A stretch of DNA of 64,000 bases from Hyphomicrobiales bacterium (GTDB lineage Bacteria > Pseudomonadota > Alphaproteobacteria > Rhizobiales > Rhizobiaceae). Position 1 is the stretch's first letter; every line of letters begins with the position of its first letter. The stretch is from positions 62,001 through 126,000 of the forward strand of contig UBXM01000016.1 of assembly GCA_900469445.1 (NCBI GenBank), given 5' to 3'. The notes below the pieces were generated by a model, which searched no databases, had not been told where the DNA came from, and saw only the letters and a list, made by a program, of their open reading frames with translations. Shown here piece by piece: positions 17,427 through 26,536 of the stretch. Position numbers and translations under genes: made by a program.

Positions 17427-18788
17427 TTAGCTGTGATAGGCGGATTCGCCGTGTGCCGAGAGGTCGAGACCTTCGCGTTCGGCTTCGACCGGTACGCGAA
17501 GACCGACGATCAGGTCGACGATCTTGTACAGGACGATCGAACCGATACCGCACCACAGGATGGTGACGACGACGGCCCAGACCTGCGTCATGAACTGGCC
17601 GCCCATGGTGACGCCGTCGGCATAACCGATACCGCCGAGCGACGAGGATGCGAAGATGCCGGTTGCGAGCGCGCCGAAGAGGCCACCTGCACCATGCACG
17701 CCAAACACGTCGGCGGTGTCGTCATAACCGAACTTGTTCTTCACCACCGAGACGAAGAAGTAGCAAATCGGCGAAACAAGCAGACCCATGATGATCGCGC
17801 CCATCGGGCCGGCAATGCCGGCGGCCGGCGTGATGGCGACGAGACCGGCGATCATGCCCGAAACGGCACCGAGCAGCGAAGCCTTGCCGCGGGTGAAGGT
17901 TTCGACGACCGACCAGGAGACGACGGCTGCAGCGGTTGCAAGGAAGGTGTTGACGGTCGCGAGCATCGCGCCGCCAGAAGCTTCGAGGTTCGAACCGGCG
18001 TTGAAGCCGAACCAGCCGAGCCACAGCATGGCGGAACCGACAAGCGTCAGCGTCATCGAGTGCGGGGCCATCATGTCCTTGCCGAAGCCGGTACGCTTGC
18101 CGACCATGATCGCGCCGATGAGACCTGCAAGACCGGCATTGATGTGAACGACGGTACCGCCGGCGAAATCAAGCGCGCCCCAGCCGAAGATCAGGCCGTT
18201 TGCATCCCAGACCATATGGGCGATCGGGAAATAGACGAAGGTTACCCAGAGCAGGCAGAACAGGACCGCAGCCGAGAACTTGATGCGCTCGGCGAAGGCG
18301 CCGACGATCAGGACAGGCGTCAGTGCCGCAAACGTCATCTGGAACAGCATGAAGATGAATTCCGGGATGACGACACCATCGGTGAAGGTCGTGGCGGTCG
18401 TGTCGACCGTGACGCCGGAAAGGAACATCTTGGCCGTGCCGCCCCAGAAGGCAGACGTGCTGCCGCCGAAGGCGAAGGAATAGCCGTAGATGACCCAGAC
18501 GAGCATGACGGCGGATGCGACAACGGTGCACTGCATCAGCACGGAGAGCATGTTCTTCGAGCGAACGAGACCACCATAGAACAGCGCAATGCCCGGCATG
18601 ATCATGAAGAACACCAGAAGGGTGCAAAGGAACATGAAGGCGGTATCGGCCTTGTCCGGAACCGGAGCGGCGGCAGCAGCCTCGGCAGCGGGTGCCGCTG
18701 TTTCCTGAGCGAAAGCGACAACCGGCGCAAACAGGGCGGCAGCAGCTGCGCCCATGCGTCCGAGGTTGGAAATCTTGGTCAATTGCAT
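17427..18788 (-). CDS. amtB: ammonium transporter AmtB
   Basis: AmtB conducts NH3/NH4+ across the inner membrane as a trimer and is blocked by GlnK. The 453-residue precursor has a cleavable signal (MQLTKISNLGRMG to about VVAFAQ), an Ala/Pro-rich linker and 11 membrane segments. Family landmarks are FYGGLVRSKNML, the conserved Asp in FDFAGG-like ALDFAGGTVVHINAGLAGL (pore His-168 equivalent), GWFGFNAGSN and GVHGAGGLFGAL (second pore His). The start follows GGGGAG. It is the second gene of a glnK-amtB operon with a 28-bp gap. Confidence 0.97.
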   Translation of the reverse strand: MQLTKISNLGRMGAAAAALFAPVVAFAQETAAPAAEAAAAAPVPDKADTAFMFLCTLLVFFMIMPGIALFYGGLVRSKNMLSVLMQCTVVASAVMLVWVIYGYSFAFGGSTSAFWGGTAKMFLSGVTVDTTATTFTDGVVIPEFIFMLFQMTFAALTPVLIVGAFAERIKFSAAVLFCLLWVTFVYFPIAHMVWDANGLIFGWGALDFAGGTVVHINAGLAGLIGAIMVGKRTGFGKDMMAPHSMTLTLVGSAMLWLGWFGFNAGSNLEASGGAMLATVNTFLATAAAVVSWSVVETFTRGKASLLGAVSGMIAGLVAITPAAGIAGPMGAIIMGLLVSPICYFFVSVVKNKFGYDDTADVFGVHGAGGLFGALATGIFASSSLGGIGYADGVTMGGQFMTQVWAVVVTILWCGIGSIVLYKIVDLIVGLRVPVEAEREGLDLSAHGESAYHS

Positions 18789-18816
18789 GGTTTGAAAACT
18801 CCCCTGTAGGCCGTGC

Positions 18817-19155
18817 TTAGAGCGCTTCGGTATTGGTTTCGCCGGTACGGATGCGCACGGCCTGCTCGATCGAATAAACGAAGATCTTTCCGTCCCCGAT
18901 CTGGCCGGTCTTCGCGGAAGAAGCGATCGCTTCGATAGCCTTGTCGACGAGGTCGGCGGAAACCGCGATCTCGACTTTCAGCTTCGGCAGAAAGCTGACG
19001 GCATATTCGGTGCCGCGGTAGATTTCGGTATGTCCCTTCTGACGTCCGTAACCTTTGACTTCGGTAACGGTCAGGCCCTGGATACCGACAGCCGTGAGTG
19101 CTTCGCGCACCTCATCCAGCTTGAACGGCTTGATAATGGCCATCACGATTTTCAT
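18817..19155 (-). CDS. glnK: PII signal-transduction protein GlnK
   Basis: This is a 112-residue PII protein sensing 2-oxoglutarate and ATP/ADP. The sequence starts MKIVMAIIKPFKLDEVREAL. The T-loop GRQKGHTEIYRGTEYAVSF places Tyr-51, the uridylylation site, exactly at residue 51, and the B-loop KTGQIGDGKIFV and C-loop RIRTGE bind nucleotide. Pairing with amtB identifies it as GlnK rather than GlnB. The start at 19155 follows GGGGAAG; an in-frame extension to 19260 would cross the promoter. A sigma-54-like site at 19239-19253 fits nitrogen-starvation control. Confidence 0.97.
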   Translation of the reverse strand: MKIVMAIIKPFKLDEVREALTAVGIQGLTVTEVKGYGRQKGHTEIYRGTEYAVSFLPKLKVEIAVSADLVDKAIEAIASSAKTGQIGDGKIFVYSIEQAVRIRTGETNTEAL

Positions 19156-19238
19156 CTGGCTTCCCCATCCTCTGATTATTTCGGCCGAAGCCGCGTTCCT
19201 GATCCCAGGCTTCAGGGCCTGCGACTGGATCTCTACAT

Positions 19239-19253
19239 TCAAAGGGCGTGCCA
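19239..19253 (-). promoter_or_regulatory. candidate sigma-54 promoter of glnK-amtB
   Basis: Minus-strand TGGCACGCCCTTTGA matches TGGCACG-N4-TTGC with correct GG-N10 spacing. The -12 dinucleotide is GA instead of the near-invariant GC, so the promoter may be weak or the site degenerate. It lies about 85-100 bp upstream of glnK, where an NtrC-dependent promoter is expected. I saw no clear NtrC palindrome upstream. Confidence 0.55.
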
Positions 19254-19309
19254 GATTCAAAACCGATATTAAGTCATTGAAAAATATAAGCTAAAAATAC
19301 GACATCCGA

Positions 19310-19350
19310 AAAAAATGCAAATGGGCGCCACGAGAGCGCCCATTTTTTGA
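19310..19350 (-). terminator. terminator after tesB
   Basis: An ATGGGCGC / GCGCCCAT stem around a 7-nt loop is flanked by T-rich sequence on both strands, so it can end the tesB transcript (minus strand) just upstream of the glnK promoter. Confidence 0.75.
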
Positions 19351-19375
19351 TCTTTTATATTCTTATGCGCAAAAT

Positions 19376-20254
19376 TTACTCACTTGCCTTTTTCCGAATC
19401 AACCCCTCCTGCGCCACTGACGCAACCAGAGCGCCGGAACGGGTATAGAGGCTCCCGCGCGTCATCCCTCGCCCGCCCGATGCGCTCGGGCTTTCCTGGG
19501 AATAAAGCAGCCAGTCATCGAACCGGATCGGCCTGTGGAACCACATCGCGTGATCAAGGCTCGCAGCCTGAAGCCGCGGATCAAAAACCGACGTGCCATG
19601 CGGATAGAGCGACGCATCGAGCAGCGTCATATCCGACAGATAAGCGAGGATCGCGGCCTGGATTCCACGGTCATCCGGCACCTTACCGACCGTCCGCACC
19701 CAGATATCCTGACGCGGCTCCAGCTTTTCCGTGGTCAAATAGTGCTTAAGCGATGTCGGACGCAGTTCGATCGGCCGCGGCCGCTCCCAGTAGCGACGAA
19801 CGGCTTCCGGCGCCTTGGGCAGGAAAAGCCGCTTGAACTCGGCCTCGTCCATCAACTCTTCCGGCAGCGGAACATCGGGAATGATGACCTGATGCTCAAA
19901 TCCATCCTCATGCAACTGGAAAGACGCCAGCATCGAAAAGATCGCCTTGCCGTGCTGGATCGCCTGCACCTGGCGTGTGGCGAAAGTTCCGCCATCGCGA
20001 ATGCGCTCCACCTGGTAGACGATCGGAACACTTGGATCGCCCGGCCGCACAAAATAGGCATGCAACGAATGAGCCAGCCTGTCCGCATCAACGGTCCGTT
20101 GAGCGGCAACCAGCGCCTGCGCAATCACCTGCCCGCCGAACACCCGCTGCCAGCCGATATCCGGGCTCGTGCCGCGATAGAGATTATGTTCCAGCTGCTC
20201 CAGATCCAGCGTCTTGATGAGCTGATCCATGGGGCTAAGGGTCGAATCTGACAT
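19376..20254 (-). CDS. tesB: acyl-CoA thioesterase II
   Basis: TesB hydrolyses medium- and long-chain acyl-CoAs. The 292-residue protein has two fused hot-dog folds: the first around YRGTSPDIGWQRVFGGQVIAQ, HSLHAYFVRPGD and IRDGGTFATRQVQAIQ; the second around PHGTSVFDPRLQAASLDHAM (catalytic Asp region), WFHRPIRFDDWLLYSQ and TRSGALVASVAQEGLIR. Length is typical (about 286). The gene is divergent from the UbiH-type hydroxylase, with an 85-bp gap. Confidence 0.94.
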   Translation of the reverse strand: MSDSTLSPMDQLIKTLDLEQLEHNLYRGTSPDIGWQRVFGGQVIAQALVAAQRTVDADRLAHSLHAYFVRPGDPSVPIVYQVERIRDGGTFATRQVQAIQHGKAIFSMLASFQLHEDGFEHQVIIPDVPLPEELMDEAEFKRLFLPKAPEAVRRYWERPRPIELRPTSLKHYLTTEKLEPRQDIWVRTVGKVPDDRGIQAAILAYLSDMTLLDASLYPHGTSVFDPRLQAASLDHAMWFHRPIRFDDWLLYSQESPSASGGRGMTRGSLYTRSGALVASVAQEGLIRKKASE

Positions 20255-20339
20255 TTTACGAACTCCGGCAATAGGAAGCGGCGGTTGGATGATCTATATC
20301 CACCCCATCAACAACCACAAGACGGACGGAGCCTTGCAG

Positions 20340-21554
20340 ATGCTGGACATGATGGTGGTCGGAGCGGGATATGTCGGCCTGGCGGCGGCAGTCGCCGTCA
20401 AGCAGGCAGCCCCGCACCTCAACATCGAGGTCGTTGAAGCGGCTCCGGCACACGTCTGGGAAAAGGATGAGCGCGCCTCCGCTATCATCACTGCGGCCAG
20501 CAAAATGCTGGATGTCCTTGGGGTCTGGGACGAAATCCTCGTTCATTCCCAGCCGATCAACAGGATGGTTGTCACCGACAGCCGCACCTCCGATCCCGTG
20601 CGCCCGGTATTCCTCACCTTCGATGGCGAGATCGAGGACGGAAAACCCTTCGCCCATATGGTGCCGAATGTCGAAATGGTGAGAGCATTGAGAGGCGCTG
20701 CGGAACGGCTCGGCATCGCAATTCGCCACGGACTTTCGGCTACCGCCTTTACCACAGCAAGCTCCTGCACCACGGTACGTCTTTCCGACGGATCGACCAT
20801 CGAGACGAAACTTCTTGTCGCCTGCGATGGCGTGCGCTCCAAACTGCGCGACATGGCAGGTATCCGCACCGTCAACTGGCAATATGGACAATCGGGCATC
20901 GTTGCCACCGTCGCACACGAGCGCCCGCATGAAGGTGTTGCCGAAGAACATTTCCTGCCCGCCGGCCCCTTTGCCATCCTGCCACTCACCAACAACCGGT
21001 CGTCGCTCGTCTGGACGGAGCGTACCGAGGATGCCGACCGGCTGATCGCCTCCGACGACCTGATCTTCGAGGACGAATTGCAGCGCCGCTTCGGCCACAA
21101 GCTCGGCGAGCTGACCGTGGTCGGCGGCCGCAAGGCCTTTCCGCTCGGCCTTACACTCGCGCGCGGCTTCGTCGCCCCGCGTTTCGCCCTCGCGGGCGAC
21201 GCCGCCCACGGCATTCACCCGATCTCGGGCCAGGGCCTCAATCTCGGCTTCAAGGATGTGGCGGCACTCGCCGAAACCATCGTCGAGGCAGACCGCCTTG
21301 GCCTCGATATCGGCTCGCTCAACGTTTTGGAGCGCTACCAATCCTGGCGCCGCTTCGACACGTTCCGCATGGGGGTCACCACGGACGTGCTGAACCGACT
21401 GTTCTCCAACGACATCACCCCGATCCGCATCGCCCGAGATTTCGGCCTCGGTCTTGTCGAGCGCATGCCGAAACTGAAGGATTTCTTCATCACCCAGGCA
21501 GCCGGAACGGGCACAGAGGGAACTCCGAAACTTTTGTCGGGGCAGCAGATATAA
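20340..21554 (+). CDS. UbiH/UbiF/COQ6-family FAD monooxygenase
   Basis: This 404-residue flavoprotein is probably one of the ring hydroxylases of ubiquinone synthesis. It starts at the FAD-binding Rossmann loop (VVGAGYVGLAAAVAVKQ), has KLLVACDGVRSKLRD in the middle and the second FAD motif FALAGDAAHGIHPISGQGLNLG near residue 285, ending VERMPKLKDFF. GQGLNLGF and the C-terminal pattern are those of the UbiH/COQ6 family. Alphaproteobacterial members vary in which ring position they hydroxylate, so I give no symbol. The start at 20340 follows GGAG; in-frame upstream codons overlap tesB. Confidence 0.88.
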   Translation: MLDMMVVGAGYVGLAAAVAVKQAAPHLNIEVVEAAPAHVWEKDERASAIITAASKMLDVLGVWDEILVHSQPINRMVVTDSRTSDPVRPVFLTFDGEIEDGKPFAHMVPNVEMVRALRGAAERLGIAIRHGLSATAFTTASSCTTVRLSDGSTIETKLLVACDGVRSKLRDMAGIRTVNWQYGQSGIVATVAHERPHEGVAEEHFLPAGPFAILPLTNNRSSLVWTERTEDADRLIASDDLIFEDELQRRFGHKLGELTVVGGRKAFPLGLTLARGFVAPRFALAGDAAHGIHPISGQGLNLGFKDVAALAETIVEADRLGLDIGSLNVLERYQSWRRFDTFRMGVTTDVLNRLFSNDITPIRIARDFGLGLVERMPKLKDFFITQAAGTGTEGTPKLLSGQQI

Positions 21555-21699
21555 TTCCTGCAAACGATCGAAGAGCCCGCCGATAGCTATCGCCGTCACC
21601 CTGGGGCGTGCCCCTGGGATCCAACCACGCTGCCAAAAATCGAAACCTGGCAGATCCTCGGCACAGGGCCGAGGATGACGATGAGCGCAAGCAAAGACC

Positions 21700-21891
21700 T
21701 TAATCCTCGATCTTGCGTGCCTCGGAAACCAGCATGATCGGAATCCCGTCACGGATTGGATAGGCCAGACGCGCGCCTTCCGACACCAACTCGTTGCGCT
21801 CGCGGTCGAGAGACAGCGTCCCCTTTGTCAGTGGGCACACGAGCAGATCGAGCAACTTCGGATCGACATTACTGAGTTTTTCGTCCACCAC
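21700..21891 (-). CDS. Trm112-like protein (UPF0434)
   Basis: This small protein of 63 residues has the Trm112 fold: [21 protein letters not shown], then [20 protein letters not shown]. In eukaryotes Trm112 activates several SAM methyltransferases; the bacterial partner is not established. Only one Cys of the usual CP-x-C zinc motif is present, as in many proteobacterial members. It follows the LON-domain gene by 6 bp and is probably co-transcribed. Confidence 0.88.
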   Translation of the reverse strand: MVDEKLSNVDPKLLDLLVCPLTKGTLSLDRERNELVSEGARLAYPIRDGIPIMLVSEARKIED

Positions 21892-21897
21892 CCGGCC

Positions 21898-22575
21898 TCA
21901 CTGCAAAATCGTATCGGTATCCGCCAGCCCTCTGGCCAGCAGAATTTCCGTGATCGCGATCAGCGTTTCCGCGCGTGTCTTCAGATCCGGCGCTTCGAGT
22001 AGTGCCTGCTTTTCCGCCGGGCCGAAAGGCGACATCATCGAGAGGGAATTGACAAGCGTGCGATTACCCGCCCGCCCGACACTATCCCAATCCACTTCCA
22101 GTTTGTTGGCATCGAGATAGGCCCGGAAGACGCGAAGAAGCTCGCGTCGATCGACGGAGGCTTCATCATCCTCTTCCGAGAGATCACTCATGAAGGGTGC
22201 AAACCGGAACATGCGGTATGGCTGAGCAACTTCGCTCTCGTCCAGCAGCCGGAACCGGCAGACACCGCTGAGAGAAAGGATGTAACGCCCATCCCCGGTT
22301 TCGGCAAACGACGTGATCCGCCCCAGGCAACCCACAGACGAAAGCGCCGGCCGCAACGGATCGGAAGCATCGGACGCTTCCAGAAGAGACGGCTGAACGA
22401 CACCGATCAAACGATCGCCGGCAAGCGCCGCATCGAACATCGAAAGGTAACGCGGCTCGAAAATATTCAGCGGAAGCTGGCCGCCCGGAAGCAGCAACGC
22501 TCCGGTCAAGGGAAATACCGGCATGACTTCCGGCAGATCTTCACGTTTCACGTACCGCGCGTTTCCCACATGCAT
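21898..22575 (-). CDS. LON peptidase substrate-binding-domain protein
   Basis: This 225-residue protein consists of the N-terminal (substrate-binding) domain of Lon protease without ATPase or peptidase. It shows MPVFPLTGALLLPGGQLPLN, IFEPRYLSMFDAALAGDRLIG, VGCLGRITSFAETGDGRY and a helical C-terminal part. Such stand-alone proteins are widespread but poorly understood; they may bind substrates for another protease. The start follows GGGAGG. It lies between a thioredoxin-TPR gene (107-bp gap) and the Trm112-like gene. Confidence 0.88.
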   Translation of the reverse strand: MHVGNARYVKREDLPEVMPVFPLTGALLLPGGQLPLNIFEPRYLSMFDAALAGDRLIGVVQPSLLEASDASDPLRPALSSVGCLGRITSFAETGDGRYILSLSGVCRFRLLDESEVAQPYRMFRFAPFMSDLSEEDDEASVDRRELLRVFRAYLDANKLEVDWDSVGRAGNRTLVNSLSMMSPFGPAEKQALLEAPDLKTRAETLIAITEILLARGLADTDTILQ

Positions 22576-22682
22576 CGGCTCGGCACCTCCCGCAGACTGC
22601 TCCTGATAACAGATTTCTTAACCCGAATATCTGGGGCTCCAACCGCCGATCGCAAGACCGGCGGCAGTGGATAAGATGTTGT

Positions 22683-23693
22683 TTAGGAAAAGAGGATGGA
22701 CGAAAGACGGCGACGCGCTGAAATCGTCGCAGGATCCTTCGGACCCCAAACCTCGAAGAACTGCAGAAGTTCCCGGCGTGCGCCGTCATCGTCGAAGGCC
22801 CGATCCTTGCGCATGATCGTCAGAAGATGATCCGCCGCCTGATCCCGCTCGCCCTGCACGTTGAGAATCTTTGCAAGCTTCATCCGCGCCGCATGGTCAT
22901 CCGGATTGGCGGCAAGCTCACGCTCGAGCGCCACCGGATCACCCAGCTTGCGGGCTTCGACGATCTGGTCGAGCTTCTTGGAAACCGCCTGGATGGCCGG
23001 ATCGGTCGTCATTTCTTCCGGCAGGGATTGAAGCATCTGGCCGACGCGCTCCGTTTCGCCCATGGCGATCAAGCATTGCATCATGCCGGCAGCAGCCTTT
23101 GCATTTTCCGGATCGGCCTGCAGCACCGCGCTATAAAGCTGTGCGGCACCCTCAATGTCGCTCGCGGCAAGAAGTGTATCCGCTTCACCGAGGATAGCCT
23201 CGATCTCGGCCGCCTGATCAGCACCGGCCGGACCGGCGACCTTGTCGATGAACTGGTTGACTTGGCTTTCGGGCACGGCACCCATGAAGCCATCGACCGG
23301 ACGACCATCGACGAAAGCGATGACAGCCGGGATAGACTGGATACCGAGCTGGCCGGCGATCGACGGGTGATCGTCGATATTCATCTTGACCAGCTTGACG
23401 CGGCCCTGGGCCTCGTTGACTGCCTTTTCAAGCACCGGGGTCAACTGCTTGCACGGACCGCACCAGGGCGCCCAGAAATCGACCAGAACCGGCTGCCGGC
23501 GAGACTCTTCCAGAACATCCTTGGTGAAACCAGCCGTCGTCGTGTCGCTCACATAACCGCCAGCCGCCGACTGAGAGGCCTCGGAACCTGGCTGAGCCGG
23601 AGCCGAGCCGAAGCTCGTAGTCTGGCCACCATATCCGCCGCCATAGGATCCGGCGCCGTAAGATCCAGCGTAAGGATTATCGTTGCCGCTCAT
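22683..23693 (-). CDS. thioredoxin-TPR co-chaperone (CnoX/YbbN-like)
   Basis: This 336-residue protein has an N-terminal Gly/Tyr-rich extension (about 1-50), a thioredoxin domain (about 55-160; FWAPWCGPCKQLTPVL and a cis-Pro in GIQSIPAVIAFVDG) and a C-terminal tetratricopeptide region (about 180-336). The arrangement matches YbbN/CnoX, which hands unfolded or oxidised proteins to GroEL. Unlike E. coli CnoX, the WCGPC pair of cysteines is intact, so it should be redox-active. The start follows GGGAGAACATCC. It probably leads an operon with the two genes downstream. Confidence 0.9.
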   Translation of the reverse strand: MSGNDNPYAGSYGAGSYGGGYGGQTTSFGSAPAQPGSEASQSAAGGYVSDTTTAGFTKDVLEESRRQPVLVDFWAPWCGPCKQLTPVLEKAVNEAQGRVKLVKMNIDDHPSIAGQLGIQSIPAVIAFVDGRPVDGFMGAVPESQVNQFIDKVAGPAGADQAAEIEAILGEADTLLAASDIEGAAQLYSAVLQADPENAKAAAGMMQCLIAMGETERVGQMLQSLPEEMTTDPAIQAVSKKLDQIVEARKLGDPVALERELAANPDDHAARMKLAKILNVQGERDQAADHLLTIMRKDRAFDDDGARRELLQFFEVWGPKDPATISARRRLSSILFS

Positions 23694-23755
23694 GGATGTT
23701 CTCCCGGGAAATCAGGGTGCGAACCCTTTTAATTGTCTGCCCGAAACATCGTATG

Positions 23756-24253
23756 TCAGTCCGTAACTTTCAAGACAAGCGGCGTGTGACCAGTCGCCTC
23801 CAGAAATCGGATAAGATCGTTTCGCCCGATCGACGTCGTCGCATCGTTGGAAAGCGGATGTCCGTTGATGATCTCGTGTTTCAGCAGGTCTTCATCCAGC
23901 ACGAAGGTGACATTGTTGCCGGTGTCACAGAAAGCACCGAATACCGTTACCGACCCCGGCACCACGCCAAGATATTCGAGCATCATTTCCGGCCTGCCGA
24001 ACGACACGCGACTGGAAGCGCCGATGATTTTGTGAACGGTCTTCAGGTCCACCACCGCATGTTCCTCGACCGTCAGGACGAAATACTGGTCCTTCTTGTC
24101 CTTCACGAACAGGTTCTTGGTATGCCCGCCGGGAATCTGGTCCCGCAGGTCCTGCGATTCGGCCACGGTAAAAACCGGCTCATGCTGCTTCGTCGTGTGG
24201 GAAATATCGAGGCTGTCGAGCAAAGCGAACAGATCAGCGGCGGTCTTCGGCAT
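23756..24253 (-). CDS. prdX: prolyl-tRNA deacylase (ProXp-ala/YbaK fold)
   Basis: This 165-residue free-standing editing domain hydrolyses mischarged Ala-tRNA(Pro). The motifs are HEPVFTVAES, IPGGHTKNLFVKDKKDQYF (catalytic Lys region), LKTVHKIIGASSRVSFG, and a C-terminal VTFVLDEDLLKHEIINGHPL with the GxxP-type substrate loop (PGSVTVFGAF) before it. It resembles bacterial PrdX. The ATG at 24253 (MPKTAADLFALLD) is where homologues normally start; a GTG at 24265 is also in frame. Neither has a strong ribosome-binding site. Confidence 0.88.
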   Translation of the reverse strand: MPKTAADLFALLDSLDISHTTKQHEPVFTVAESQDLRDQIPGGHTKNLFVKDKKDQYFVLTVEEHAVVDLKTVHKIIGASSRVSFGRPEMMLEYLGVVPGSVTVFGAFCDTGNNVTFVLDEDLLKHEIINGHPLSNDATTSIGRNDLIRFLEATGHTPLVLKVTD

Positions 24254-24519
24254 ATTTTCGGTCACATCCGGGATCGTGATTGGCGGGAAATGCCGACTAT
24301 AGAGACAAGCCCGCTCGCCTCCAAGCCATTCTCCACATAATCACCGAAAGCAAAAATCCCTGCAAAACAAGGGATTTAGCGGAAAATGAAAAAATCTTTG
24401 CCCGGATCGTCATTTCCCTGTTGCATTTGAAAATCGTCTGGGCCATATAGCGCCTCGTCGGCGGCAACGAGCCACTGACCAGCCGGTTCGAACTACCACA
24501 CGAACTGACGGATTGATGA

Positions 24520-24594
24520 GCGGGTGTAGCTCAGTGGTAGAGCACAACCTTGCCAAGGTTGGGGTCGAGGGTTCGAATCCCTTCGCCCGCTCCA
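24520..24594 (+). tRNA. tRNA-Gly (GCC anticodon)
   Basis: The cloverleaf is complete: acceptor GCGGGTG / CGCCCGC (one T-G), D-arm GCTC..GAGC, anticodon stem CAACC/GGTTG with loop TTGCCAA, and T-arm GAGGG-TTCGAAT-CCCTT. It carries discriminator T and an encoded CCA. It reads GGC/GGT codons. The orphan flagellin gene begins downstream on the other strand. Confidence 0.97.
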
Positions 24595-24755
24595 GTCCCT
24601 CCCAAGAGAAAACAAGTTTGAAATTATAAACAAACTTGCCTCGGGGGATAATACAACCCTCCGATTGCAGTGTTTCAACTGCCTTGCTTTTACCTGATTG
24701 TTTACGCACCGCCTCATGGAAGGCCGCAGCCCCTCCTTCGAAGAGAGGATCATAT

Positions 24756-26444
24756 TCAGCCTTCGAAAAGGCTTAGAATTCCCTGCGGTACCGAATTCGC
24801 AATGGAAAGTGATTGAACGGCGAGAAGTCGCTGGGTCTGCAATGCGGCGAATCGGGACGATTCCTCCTCCATGTCGGCATCTACAAGTCGTCCAACTCCG
24901 GACTCGATCGCATCACTCATATCGGCGGAAAAACGGATTTGCTTTTCGATCTGCTGTTGTACCGCACCTAGCGAGGCGCCACCTGAGATCGCCTCGCTAA
25001 GCATGTATTCGACGCCGTCGATATAGGTATCGAGCGGAATTGCAGAAGACGTGATATCGATATCTTTAAAATCAAAAATTGGTGGGTTGCCGATGTTATC
25101 CCTCACGCCTGAAAACGTGAAGGTCGAGCGATAACCCTGCACAGGGTGAACAGCGGGATCAATGTCGATGCCCACACCATATCCCGTATCAGTAATGATC
25201 AGCCCTTTTCCCGATAACTTGTTGCTGAGGATGGCAGCCATATCTGCGGCGGAATCGACGACGCCGTCGGTCGTTCCCAAAGCCGCATCCACATCATCAC
25301 GGGTAACGGTAAAACTTTCAGCCGGATCGTTGGTAATGGACAGCTCGAAAGAAAACGTCACGCTCGGGTGAAGCTTGAATGAATCGCCGAATATCATCCG
25401 CGTGGAGGCATACTCGTTATTGTTTACTTCGAATGGACCAGCCTCAAGTCCGAAGGCGTTTCCGCCGCTCAAGGTAGAGGTCAGGTTGGAAATAGAGACG
25501 CTTGATCCCAACTCGCCGGTTGTTTCGCGAGATATGAAACCATAACCGACCGAACCTCCGCCCGGCTCGTCATATCCATTTGTCGCCGGCACACCGGCCT
25601 GCTGGAGTGCATAGGCAAGCACGTTGCTCCATCTGACATGGCTCGGGACAAGCCCGTCGTTACGGCCCGTAACTTGATTGACCAACGCCTGATCGATCTC
25701 GATATGGTAGCTCTGGCCGGGAGAATAGACACTTGCATCAACCGTTATGTCGAACGCAACCTTGTCGGAAGCAGAGAACGATGCAGGCCCGGTGAAGCTG
25801 TAACGATCGCGGCCGAAAAATGCGTACGTATCCGGTGGATTGCTCCGCAGCCCTCCTATGTCTCCAATGGCCCGGTCGTCCCTCTGTAGAATACCTCCGC
25901 CTGTACTGTTTATCAGCGATACTTCCGACAGATCCACATCGGCTTGATTGACGGACACGCTGCCCGAGCCATCCCGGATGAAGGACGATACGACGGAGTC
26001 CTTGTTGAGGGCGGAATCATACATATCGGCGACATCTGTATTCAACCAGTTGGTACCGCTGAAACTCGCGCTGCCAGCTATGCCCAGTGCCTGATCCTTC
26101 AACGCGTTCAACTCGCCCTGGATCTTGCCCAGATCCACGCTGGTCTCTTTCGCTCCAACGAGCTTGGCCTTGGCTTCGCTGAGCACATCGATAACCGATT
26201 CCAGTCCGTTATAGGCGACGTCGACTTTTGCTGCGCCAATGCCAAGCGCATCGTGGGCAGCGGAAATCGCCTTATTGTCGGAACGCATTGTCGTTGCAAT
26301 CGACCAATACGCGACATTATCAGAAGCTTCTTGGACTCTGAGACCTGACGAAACACGCCCTTCGCTGGTCTGCAGCCCCGCATTTATTGAGCGCAGGGCA
26401 TTGAGTGCTGCAGAGGCAGACGCATTCGTCAAAATGGATGTCAT
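24756..26444 (-). CDS. long orphan flagellin
   Basis: This is a filament subunit of 562 residues. The N-terminal D0/D1 region (MTSILTNASASAALNALRSI, LQTSEGRVSSGLRVQEASDN, YWSIATTMRSDNKAISAAHD) and the C-terminal coil (DADMEEESSRFAALQTQRLL, QSLSIANSVPQGILSLF) are conserved rhizobial flagellin ends. The central part (about 150-470) is much longer than in the usual 300-430-residue rhizobial flagellins, and I recognise no domain in it. There are no other flagellar genes in the window. G+C looks lower than in neighbouring genes, with more AT-ending codons. It lies next to tRNA-Gly, suggesting acquisition or relocation. It may be an accessory filament component; whether it is expressed is unknown. 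Confidence 0.93.
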   Translation of the reverse strand: MTSILTNASASAALNALRSINAGLQTSEGRVSSGLRVQEASDNVAYWSIATTMRSDNKAISAAHDALGIGAAKVDVAYNGLESVIDVLSEAKAKLVGAKETSVDLGKIQGELNALKDQALGIAGSASFSGTNWLNTDVADMYDSALNKDSVVSSFIRDGSGSVSVNQADVDLSEVSLINSTGGGILQRDDRAIGDIGGLRSNPPDTYAFFGRDRYSFTGPASFSASDKVAFDITVDASVYSPGQSYHIEIDQALVNQVTGRNDGLVPSHVRWSNVLAYALQQAGVPATNGYDEPGGGSVGYGFISRETTGELGSSVSISNLTSTLSGGNAFGLEAGPFEVNNNEYASTRMIFGDSFKLHPSVTFSFELSITNDPAESFTVTRDDVDAALGTTDGVVDSAADMAAILSNKLSGKGLIITDTGYGVGIDIDPAVHPVQGYRSTFTFSGVRDNIGNPPIFDFKDIDITSSAIPLDTYIDGVEYMLSEAISGGASLGAVQQQIEKQIRFSADMSDAIESGVGRLVDADMEEESSRFAALQTQRLLAVQSLSIANSVPQGILSLFEG

Positions 26445-26536
26445 TTAAATGACCCAAGCAAAAAATGATGATTATGAAAGGATTTAGGATCGACACGTCA
26501 TGCGTCTTAGCAAACTGGAAACTACACAAATCATGA

